Source: JAFTYO01 sp045611785 (lineage in GTDB: Bacteria; Pseudomonadota; Alphaproteobacteria; RF32; CAG-239). From it: a stretch of 17,643 bases of DNA. Location: positions 1 to 17,643 of the forward strand of contig JAZKXV010000035.1 in assembly GCA_045611785.1 (NCBI GenBank), read 5' to 3'. Position 1 is the first letter of the stretch. Each line of letters begins with the position of its first letter. Positions 1 to 6,611 of this stretch are shown here, one piece after another. The notes beneath the pieces are model-generated. The model made no database searches. It had not been told where the DNA came from and saw only the letters and a program-made list of their open reading frames with translations. The translations under genes were made by a program, and so were the position numbers.

Positions 1-182
1 TTGCAAGTATCGCTTTCATGTATCCACTTAGGGTTTTTACTTAAGTAATCCTCACATTTTTGAGCCGAATCAACAGATATCCCGCTATTACAATTAGGGT
101 CTCCTAACAAGCAAACCCTAGCTTGTGTTGAATAGGCATAGAATGTTGTTACCAACATACACACTAAACCAATTTTTTTCAT
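1..182 (-). CDS. Partial small secreted protein, C-terminus beyond the window edge
   Basis: The minus strand reads open from an ATG at 182 to the window edge, giving 60 residues that start MKKIGLVCMLVTTFYAYSTQ. This is a typical Sec signal peptide: a short basic N-terminus, a hydrophobic stretch and a likely cleavage near residues 18-21 (TQA-R). The mature part carries four cysteines in the visible 40 residues (CLLGDPNC, KCEDYL and a terminal C), which suggests a disulfide-stabilised periplasmic or surface protein. A clear Shine-Dalgarno (AGGAGAA) lies a few bases before the ATG, and a promoter-like pair sits at 221-249. I do not recognise the family. The reading frame, signal peptide and ribosome binding site make the gene itself fairly secure; its function is unknown. 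Confidence 0.7.
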   Translation of the reverse strand, partial: MKKIGLVCMLVTTFYAYSTQARVCLLGDPNCNSGISVDSAQKCEDYLSKNPKWIHESDTC

Positions 183-220
183 AACAATTCTCCTAGGATG
201 ATATTTAAATATTTGGCCTA

Positions 221-249
221 ATGTTATCATAATCTATTATTATTTTCAA
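221..249 (-). promoter_or_regulatory. Promoter for the secreted-protein gene at 1-182
   Basis: On the minus strand TTGAAA (244-249) and TAACAT (221-226) are 17 bases apart, about 40 bases before the start codon. Upstream, TGTAACAT occurs twice (274-281 and 285-292), 11 bp apart, a position suited to an activator. The call is by consensus match only. Confidence 0.45.
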
Positions 250-337
250 GTTTAATGTAGGTAGAAACAATAATGTAACATTTTTGTAACATGTATTAAG
301 AAAGTTCGATTGTGTTAATAACTAAGGGATTTAACAT

Positions 338-370
338 AAAAAAAATACCGCCGATTTTATATCGGCGGTA
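338..370 (-). terminator. Rho-independent terminator of the 54-residue protein gene
   Basis: A perfect 10-bp stem, TACCGCCGAT (346-355) with ATCGGCGGTA (361-370), closes a 5-base loop. On the minus strand it is followed by a run of eight T residues (338-345). It lies 20 bases after the stop codon at 390-392. Confidence 0.85.
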
Positions 371-389
371 AAATTGTATAGAAGTTTTG

Positions 390-554
390 CTATGATGGTC
401 TGTCATTGGTATTGGCTTTTGAATAGTTAGTAGACGCGTTAGCATTTTCAGCAGCCTTAGTTACAGAAACCTTTTCTTGTATAAAGCGCATACCAACAAG
501 CATAGACTTACGGCGTAAGTTTTGTGCTTTCTTTAATGTAACGTTGTTAACCAT
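390..554 (-). CDS. Small basic protein of 54 residues, unknown function
   Basis: The ORF runs from ATG at 554 to TAG at 390-392 and encodes 54 residues. It begins MVNNVTLKKAQNLRRKSMLV and ends with a polar, Asn/Ser/Thr-rich tail. The N-terminal half is strongly basic and amphipathic; there is no signal peptide and no cysteine. The case that it is real comes from its surroundings: a strong Shine-Dalgarno (AAGGAGAA) at the right distance, a near-consensus promoter at 592-620 and a perfect hairpin terminator after the stop, so it is a complete single-gene transcription unit. I do not recognise a family. The basic N-terminus would fit binding to nucleic acid or ribosome, but that is a guess. A short highly structured RNA overlapping the frame cannot be excluded. 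Confidence 0.7.
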   Translation of the reverse strand: MVNNVTLKKAQNLRRKSMLVGMRFIQEKVSVTKAAENANASTNYSKANTNDRPS

Positions 555-591
555 GACTATTCTCCTTTAGCCAAATTTTATTTATAGTTGT

Positions 592-620
592 AATATATCA
601 TAAAAACAAAACCGTGTCAA
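592..620 (-). promoter_or_regulatory. Strong sigma-70-type promoter of the 54-residue protein gene
   Basis: On the minus strand TTGACA (615-620, perfect -35) and TATATT (592-597) are separated by 17 bases. The predicted leader is about 30 bases. A TGTAACA motif (626-632) abuts the -35 box and resembles the paired motif upstream of the gene at 1-182. Confidence 0.75.
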
Positions 621-658
621 TAAAATGTAACAAAATTTTTACAAATGTTGTTTAATTT

Positions 659-3094
659 TTATTTTCCAAGGCATCCTTGAGTTTCTTTTGCATAGTGAAC
701 ATAGTTTTTATAATATTCATCTAAACTTTCTGAAACTAAGTAGTTTACGGTTCCTTTAGGATATTTACCGTTTTTATCCGGAACACCTGCAGGAACACCT
801 GTTAATATTTCTATACCATCATCAACAGTATCAACAGCATAAATATGGAACATATTGTTCTCAACCATTTCAATTATTTCTTCTTTGAGCATTAAATTGC
901 TAACGTTTGTTCTCGGAATGATAACGCCTTGATCGCCTGTTAATCCGTTATATTTGCAAACTTCATAAAAGCCTTCTATTTTTTCATTTACACCACCGAT
1001 AGGCTGAACTTCACCGAATTGGTTGATAGATCCGGTAACAGCAATGCTTTGTTTTATCGGTAGTTCGGAAATTGCTGAAAGTAAACAGTAATATTCTGTA
1101 GAAGAAGCACTGTCACCATCAACACCACCATACGATTGTTCAAAAACAATTGAAGCGGAAAGAGATAAAGGTTTACGCTTTGCGAATCGGTTTGATAACA
1201 ATGATTGTAATATGAGTACACCTTTTGTATGTATTGGTCCGCTCATTTCAATTTCTCTTTCGATATTTACAAATTCTCCTTTACCCATGCGTACTTGCGT
1301 TGTAATACGGGCCGGTTTACCAAAAGAGTTACGAGAGAAATTGTATACAACCAAGCCGTTAATTTGGCCGACCCTTTCTCCAACCACATCCATTAAAATG
1401 GTACCTTTATCAATTTGTTCAAGCATAGCTTTATTTACTCTGTCGCTTCTGTAAATTTGTTGAGCAATAGCTTGAATGATATGATTTTTTCCTATTTGTT
1501 TTGCATTAGATTTTCTGGCCCAATAATCTGCTTCACGTAATAAATCTCCTATAGAGGCAATGTGGGCTGTTAATTTTTCAGAATCGTCTGCCAAACGAGA
1601 AGAATATTCAATAACTTTTGCTACGGCTTGCTTATTTAATGAACGAATTTTTTTCTTTTTAGATAATGAACCTATTAATTTTGCGTATTCAATTTCGTTT
1701 TCATCAGTTCTATCCATTACAATACCAAAGTCGGCAACAACTTTGAAATAATCAGAAAAGTCTGGATCTCTTTCTGCCAACAAATCGTAAAGATCTTCGT
1801 CTCCGGTTAAAATTACTTTGATGTCTAAAGGAATCGGTTCCGGATCAAGAGAAATTGTGGTGAAGCTTGTTTCATCACTAGGAGATTCAATTTTGATGCA
1901 TTTAGATGCTAAAGCTCTTTTTAAAGAATCCCACGCATATGGTTGAATTAATAATTTTCTTGCATCAATAAGTAAAAAACCGCCATTTGCCTGATGTAAA
2001 GCTCCTGCTTTAATAAGTGTGAAGTCGGTTAATAATGCACCATACTGTTGAACTCTTTCAACTTTTCCGACTAAGTTTCCTTGTGTAGGGTGATCAAGTA
2101 AAACAATTGGCGCGCCTGCATCAGGGGTGTGTTTGATAATTACATTGACCTTGAATTTTGCAAATTTATCTTCTTCGTTTTTGTTCATGCGACTTAACAA
2201 TTGGCTTAAAGGATCGTCTTCAGCAGATAAATTTGCAGGTTGCTGATTTGGCATAAATTCATCTAAATAGTCTAAGATGTATCTTTGTACTGATTTTAAG
2301 AACTCAACGGCACCTTTAAATTGCTTATATTCTTGTTTTAACCTATCAATTGGTTTGCTGATAAGATTTTTTACCAGTTTTTCTCTTAAACGATCGATTT
2401 CATCACGTTGTTTTTCTTCCCATTGAGGTATTTCTTGAGATGTATTTTCAATTTCTGCTTGCATAGCATTTAAGTCTTCAGTGATTTTTTGCTTATCTTC
2501 AGGAGATAATTGTTCAAATGCTTCCGGACTTAATACTTCGCCATCTTTAACAGGTGCGACAACCAAACCTACAGGCATGTGCAACAATGATACGCTTTTT
2601 CCGCGAGCCTTTTTTTGCAATATTTTGATATAGTCCTCTTTTTTGCTTTTGTATTTTTGTTTGATTATTTCAAGTGCAGCCTTATATTCTTCGCTGTCAG
2701 TAATTGATGGAATGCAGTTTTTAAATTCATCAATTAAATCGTCAACTTCATCGGCAAATTTTGTTGCGGTACCTGCGGAAAACGAAATGGCTATAGGTTT
2801 ATGAGGCTCATCAAAATTATAAACATATGCCCAATCTGTAGGTGTAGGACGTAAAACGGCTTCTTTTTCTAAAATTCGTTTAACCAAACTCATTTTGCCG
2901 GTTCCTTCCGGACCAAAGCAAAATAGATTGTAACCTTTAGATTTGATGTTAATACCCAGTTCAACAGCGCTTATTGCACGGTCTTGTCCTAAAGCAGATA
3001 GTCTTTCTTCTAAATCGGCTGTTGAGTTGAAATCAAATTTTGAAGGGTCGCATTTTCTGTATAGCTGGTTAGATGATAATTTTGTAATAGCCAT
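659..3094 (-). CDS. LonB/YcbZ-type ATP-dependent protease (peptidase S16)
   Basis: This 811-residue cytoplasmic AAA+ protease would unfold and degrade selected proteins. An N-terminal nucleotide-binding region has Walker A GPEGTGK (residues 61-67). A long helical insertion, rich in Lys and Glu, covers about 140-285. A Walker-B-like GGFLLID lies at 371-377. The C-terminal Lon proteolytic domain (about 565-770) has the nucleophile in GGVDGDSAS (Ser662) and the partner in GVNEKIEG (Lys705), so the Ser-Lys dyad is intact. The order, with the insertion inside the ATPase part and no N-terminal LAN domain, matches the AAA_32/LonB-like family (COG1067, as in E. coli YcbZ) rather than canonical LonA. 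The start at 3094 has AAAGGA about 10 bases upstream. It is divergent from the TPR gene at 3174. Substrates cannot be read from sequence. Confidence 0.92.
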   Translation of the reverse strand: MAITKLSSNQLYRKCDPSKFDFNSTADLEERLSALGQDRAISAVELGINIKSKGYNLFCFGPEGTGKMSLVKRILEKEAVLRPTPTDWAYVYNFDEPHKPIAISFSAGTATKFADEVDDLIDEFKNCIPSITDSEEYKAALEIIKQKYKSKKEDYIKILQKKARGKSVSLLHMPVGLVVAPVKDGEVLSPEAFEQLSPEDKQKITEDLNAMQAEIENTSQEIPQWEEKQRDEIDRLREKLVKNLISKPIDRLKQEYKQFKGAVEFLKSVQRYILDYLDEFMPNQQPANLSAEDDPLSQLLSRMNKNEEDKFAKFKVNVIIKHTPDAGAPIVLLDHPTQGNLVGKVERVQQYGALLTDFTLIKAGALHQANGGFLLIDARKLLIQPYAWDSLKRALASKCIKIESPSDETSFTTISLDPEPIPLDIKVILTGDEDLYDLLAERDPDFSDYFKVVADFGIVMDRTDENEIEYAKLIGSLSKKKKIRSLNKQAVAKVIEYSSRLADDSEKLTAHIASIGDLLREADYWARKSNAKQIGKNHIIQAIAQQIYRSDRVNKAMLEQIDKGTILMDVVGERVGQINGLVVYNFSRNSFGKPARITTQVRMGKGEFVNIEREIEMSGPIHTKGVLILQSLLSNRFAKRKPLSLSASIVFEQSYGGVDGDSASSTEYYCLLSAISELPIKQSIAVTGSINQFGEVQPIGGVNEKIEGFYEVCKYNGLTGDQGVIIPRTNVSNLMLKEEIIEMVENNMFHIYAVDTVDDGIEILTGVPAGVPDKNGKYPKGTVNYLVSESLDEYYKNYVHYAKETQGCLGK

Positions 3095-3108
3095 TTTATA
3101 AAATCCTT

Positions 3109-3136
3109 TTGCAATTATATTTTTAATTTGTATAAT
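3109..3136 (+). promoter_or_regulatory. Promoter for the first TPR gene, in the divergent intergenic region
   Basis: TTGCAA (3109-3114) and TATAAT (3131-3136, perfect -10) are 16 bases apart, which places the start of transcription about 30 bases before the ATG at 3174. The same 79-base gap must also hold the promoter of the protease gene on the other strand; I see no convincing box pair for that one. Confidence 0.55.
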
Positions 3137-3173
3137 TATAAAAGTGAAAAAACTAATTTAGTGTAAATGTTTT

Positions 3174-4673
3174 ATGAAATATTTTGAATTTGGTATCATA
3201 TTTATAATAATTTTTGTTGTTATTAGCTTAATTGTGTTTAGGTATCGCTTGCGTAAACGTTTTTTTAGGTCCTATGTGTTGCGCAAAATTGCCCAATATT
3301 GTTCAATTCAAGCTAAAGATGGAATTTTTTCCGGTGCATTGATATTAGATGTTGCTGATTTAGTTTTTTCAGCAGCAAAAAAACAACAAGAAATTTTGAT
3401 TAAAGCAATTAATTCGGAAAAATTTGATGTGTTAATTGATTATGTTTTAACTAAAAATGCAGTTTTAGCTTATTTTCTGATGTCTTGCTTTGATATAAAA
3501 AAAGGGAAAAGCTTTTTACAAAACTATGTTAAACAACATACTGATAATGCTTTAGCTAATTTGGTGTTGGCTTTTATATATGATAAAGAATTTGATTATT
3601 TAAAATTAAGAAAAACTCTTGAAAAACTGCACGCTTACAAAGTTTCTAAAGTGCAAAAAATATTGATGCTTTTGCTCGAAGCCAGAATAGATATGCTTGA
3701 TTCAGATATGTTATCTGCCAGCAAAAAAGTTATGCTTATAATTAAAATATTTAAAAAATATAATATGTTTTATGAAGAAGCTTCGGCTTATATGATGTTA
3801 GGTGAAATTTATCGTATAAGTGCTGTTTTTGATTTGTCATATGTGATGTACGAATCCGCTGAGAAGATATACTTGTCAGTTGATGATGTTATAAGATGTG
3901 CAGAGGTTAAATCATTAAAGGCGATGCTTTTAATTGCTCAAGATCGTTTTGAAGAAGCAAAAGAGTTATTTGATGATACTGTGAAGGTTTTTCATAAAAA
4001 CAAACTGTATGTTAAAGAAGCAGAAGTTATTAATCAGCAATCATTGATGAGTTTGTTGCAAAAAAAATGTTCGAAATCATTGAAATATGCTGATAAGGCT
4101 TTGCAGATTCATAAAAAGAATAAAAATTTAAGAGGAGAATCTTTTTCTTATGAATTGCTTGCAATGGTAAATTATCAGCTAAAAAAATATGATTTAGCAT
4201 ATGATAATGCAAACATATCAATGAATTTATATTTGAAAACAAAAAATTATTCAGGCTATCAAGATGTTGCGTTTATGGCAGCCCAATCTGCTTTTTCACT
4301 CGAAAAATATGATATTGCCGAAAATATATGTAGAGAGATTATAAAAGTTTATGAAAAAAATTCTACATGCTTTCATATAGCAAATGTTTATTCTTTATTG
4401 GGGCTTATTTATGTAAAACTTAAAGATTATGGCAGAGCAACAGCTTTATATAAAAAATCATTGCTTTTGGAACAGTGCAATGAAAGATATTCTGCAGCAG
4501 CAACAGATTATACAAATTTAGCTTTGATATATAAACATTCAGGACAATTGGAAAAAGCTAAAGAAAACTTATGTTCAGCATTAGATAGTGCAAAGGTGTA
4601 TCAAGATTTAGAATTATGTGCATTAATAGAAAAACAAGTTGAAGAAATAAATAGGCTTTTAGACAATAAGTAA
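3174..4673 (+). CDS. Membrane-anchored TPR-repeat protein, 499 residues
   Basis: The N-terminus has a single hydrophobic segment (about residues 6-22, rich in Ile, Val and Phe) followed by a strongly basic stretch (RYRLRKRFFRSYVLRK). This predicts an N-terminal membrane anchor with the large domain in the cytoplasm by the positive-inside rule. From about residue 200 to 490 there are successive 36-40-residue helical repeats with TPR-type spacing, for example FDLSYVMYESAEKIYL, FEEAKELFDDTVKVF, YGRATALYKKSLLLE and LEKAKENLCSALDSA. TPR arrays act as protein-binding scaffolds; no enzymatic motif is visible. The ATG at 3174 lacks an obvious Shine-Dalgarno, unlike most neighbours. A second membrane-anchored TPR gene follows after 68 bases, so the two may be co-transcribed. 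No specific family is recognised. Confidence 0.85.
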   Translation: MKYFEFGIIFIIIFVVISLIVFRYRLRKRFFRSYVLRKIAQYCSIQAKDGIFSGALILDVADLVFSAAKKQQEILIKAINSEKFDVLIDYVLTKNAVLAYFLMSCFDIKKGKSFLQNYVKQHTDNALANLVLAFIYDKEFDYLKLRKTLEKLHAYKVSKVQKILMLLLEARIDMLDSDMLSASKKVMLIIKIFKKYNMFYEEASAYMMLGEIYRISAVFDLSYVMYESAEKIYLSVDDVIRCAEVKSLKAMLLIAQDRFEEAKELFDDTVKVFHKNKLYVKEAEVINQQSLMSLLQKKCSKSLKYADKALQIHKKNKNLRGESFSYELLAMVNYQLKKYDLAYDNANISMNLYLKTKNYSGYQDVAFMAAQSAFSLEKYDIAENICREIIKVYEKNSTCFHIANVYSLLGLIYVKLKDYGRATALYKKSLLLEQCNERYSAAATDYTNLALIYKHSGQLEKAKENLCSALDSAKVYQDLELCALIEKQVEEINRLLDNK

Positions 4674-4741
4674 TATATTTTTAATGAATTAGGTTTATAA
4701 ATAATAGAACTATTCTTAAAACAGTTAACAGAGAGGACGTT

Positions 4742-6169
4742 TTGATATTTAAGAATATAGCGCTCTACATAATATCTACCCGTTTAGGTTTGTCTATCAC
4801 ACAAAATTTAAACGGTATGGCCGGATTTTTTCAAAGACATTTTTCCGGAACAGATAATTTACGCGTTGTTTCAATAATATTACTGCTGTTAGCATTTGTT
4901 TTATTCTTATTTTTAGTAATAATTCTATACATAAAATCTTTATTGTCGTTTCTTAAAAACGATTTATCTTCTTCGATGCATCATGCTTCGTCTAAAACAA
5001 CCGTTACATTAAAGAATGATTTAGAAAATGAAAAGAAAAAAGAAAAAGAACTTGAGGAAGAATTAGAAAGATCAAGACAAATCAAGTTAAAAGAAGAAGA
5101 GGATTCTCGTAAAGAGGAAGAAAACAAAAGACGTCATGAAATTGAAATTAAACAACAAAAAGAGGAAGAGCGCAGACTCGAAAATGCCAAAAAAGCTTCA
5201 CAACCACAAAAGCTTTATCAAAAGTCTAAAATGCTAGAAGGTACTAAAACAAGGAAAAGGCCCTCAAGAGGTGAGAAACGTAATTTTGATTGGAAAAATG
5301 CTAGAGTAGTAGAGTTAGATGAAGTTTCTGCAGGTATTGCATCTTTTAAATATGAACCATCATATAGAACCTTAGATTCTTTAACCGGTTTAATATTGAA
5401 TATGTTTGGAAGATATATTGATTCCGGTAAAATTGCGCAAACAATTAAGGTTAGATGTGGCGATAATGCAACAGAAGAAGATATTATTCAACTTATTGAT
5501 GCTATGAAAAACTTTATTTCTTTATGCAACAACGGAAAGTTTGCAAACTTACCGGATATTGCATATTTACCTACTGTTGATGATGCTTTATATAATTTAG
5601 CATTAGGTGATGCTTCAGATTGTTTGGTCCTGCTGGAAAATTTGATGAATAGCAATGTTGACAAAGGTCATAGTATGCGAGTTATTCAAAAACGTGAAAT
5701 TGCATTTATGGAAGCTTCAAACTATGCGTGTACATTTGGTACATTGGCTAGCTTAAATGATAAAACTTTAGCTACAGGCGCTTTTGAATTAGCTATTGAG
5801 CTTTCTCCTAAAAACGTAAATGCGTGGAGTAGGGTGGCTGATATGTACACTAAAACAGCTAGTGACAGTAAGGCTATTTGGGCTTATCAAAATGTTATAA
5901 ATATTGCTGATGACGATATTTATCCTCATCAAGTAGCTAATGCTCATATTCAATTATCACAATATTATTATTCACAAGGTGAAGTTGCTAAAGCTAAAAG
6001 CTTCTTTGAATATGGTGATAAGTATTATTCTTCAATAGGTATTAATCAGGATCTGACACCTAAAGAACACGACATTATTGGTATTATAGAATCTAAACAA
6101 GAAGAAGACTTACCAAATACAATCGAGAGATTGCTGAATGTATCAATAAATAAGCATGCATCTTATTAA
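4742..6169 (+). CDS. Membrane-anchored coiled-coil/TPR protein, 475 residues, TTG start
   Basis: A TTG codon at 4742 is chosen as the start because GAGAGGA lies about 5 bases before it and it precedes the membrane segment. A long hydrophobic helix occupies about residues 43-67. Next come a highly charged Glu/Lys/Arg stretch (about 88-152) that should form a coiled coil, a basic linker (about 161-180), and a folded C-terminal part with TPR-like repeats around 345-435 (TGAFELAIELSPKNVNAW and the two helical pairs after it). The layout of anchor, cytoplasmic stalk and TPR head parallels the gene upstream, so the two products may work together at the inner membrane; that is inference. The gene ends at a shared terminator. 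No named family is recognised. Confidence 0.83.
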   Translation: MIFKNIALYIISTRLGLSITQNLNGMAGFFQRHFSGTDNLRVVSIILLLLAFVLFLFLVIILYIKSLLSFLKNDLSSSMHHASSKTTVTLKNDLENEKKKEKELEEELERSRQIKLKEEEDSRKEEENKRRHEIEIKQQKEEERRLENAKKASQPQKLYQKSKMLEGTKTRKRPSRGEKRNFDWKNARVVELDEVSAGIASFKYEPSYRTLDSLTGLILNMFGRYIDSGKIAQTIKVRCGDNATEEDIIQLIDAMKNFISLCNNGKFANLPDIAYLPTVDDALYNLALGDASDCLVLLENLMNSNVDKGHSMRVIQKREIAFMEASNYACTFGTLASLNDKTLATGAFELAIELSPKNVNAWSRVADMYTKTASDSKAIWAYQNVINIADDDIYPHQVANAHIQLSQYYYSQGEVAKAKSFFEYGDKYYSSIGINQDLTPKEHDIIGIIESKQEEDLPNTIERLLNVSINKHASY

Positions 6170-6173
6170 TGTT

Positions 6174-6207
6174 ATAAAAAAGCGGAGTTTTAACTCCGCT
6201 TTTTTAT
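6174..6207. terminator. Bidirectional terminator between the TPR gene and the ferredoxin gene
   Basis: A stem AGCGGAG (6181-6187) with CTCCGCT (6194-6200), extendable by two A-T pairs on the loop side, is flanked by A residues on the left (6176-6181) and seven T residues on the right. It can therefore stop transcripts arriving from either of the two convergent genes. Confidence 0.88.
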
Positions 6208-6222
6208 AGAATATACAGCAAA

Positions 6223-6462
6223 TTATTCGTTTGCGCCTGGGCAAATTTGTGCTTGCTCAGCATTGAATTTTACAAATTTTTCATCAGCATCTGCATCATT
6301 TGCAATAGCGCTTTGTGGGCATTCAGCAATACAAACGCCACAATCAATACATATGTCTGGGTTGACAACTAACTGTGTATCACATTCGTGAAAAGCATCA
6401 ACTGGGCATACACTTGCACAGATTTTGCATTTTATACAGCTATCATTTACAACTGAAGGCAT
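6223..6462 (-). CDS. Ferredoxin with two [4Fe-4S] cluster motifs, FdxA-like tail
   Basis: This 79-residue electron carrier has two complete cluster-binding motifs: CIKCKICASVCP (Cys9, 12, 15, 19) and CIDCGVCIAECP (Cys38, 41, 44, 48). Both are the CxxCxxCxxxCP type, so two [4Fe-4S] clusters are expected. The tail (KFVKFNAEQAQICP) resembles the C-terminal extension of FdxA-type seven-iron ferredoxins, yet the first motif lacks the spacing typical of their [3Fe-4S] site. Two additional cysteines (Cys27, Cys74) are present. An AGGAGA ribosome binding site precedes the ATG. It is a single gene, convergent with the TPR pair and divergent from htpG, so its redox partner cannot be inferred from the neighbours. 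The ferredoxin identity is secure; the physiological role is open. Confidence 0.93.
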   Translation of the reverse strand: MPSVVNDSCIKCKICASVCPVDAFHECDTQLVVNPDICIDCGVCIAECPQSAIANDADADEKFVKFNAEQAQICPGANE

Positions 6463-6550
6463 AAATTATCTCCTAAAATGATTAATATTAAAATCAAGAA
6501 CTATCATTAGCTTTTTTAAAAATAAAAGCAAGTAAAATTTATATATAGCT

Positions 6551-6580
6551 CTTGCGAAGTGGATTTTTTATACCCATATA
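6551..6580 (+). promoter_or_regulatory. Probable sigma-32 (RpoH) heat-shock promoter of htpG
   Basis: CTTGCGA (6551-6557) and ACCCATAT (6572-6579) are 14 bases apart. This fits the enterobacterial sigma-32 consensus (CTTGAAA, 13-15 bases, CCCCATNT) with few mismatches and is unlike a sigma-70 box pair. The predicted leader is about 25 bases and ends in the Shine-Dalgarno AGGAG. The match supports heat induction of htpG, as is known for this gene elsewhere. Confidence 0.7.
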
Positions 6581-6611
6581 ACAATCATGATAAAATTTTT
6601 AGGAGTTTAAA

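Noticed and set aside
1212..1751. Plus-strand ORFs of 80 and 63 codons inside the LonB-like protease gene
   Set aside because: They lie antisense to a well-supported coding region and have no ribosome binding site or recognisable product.
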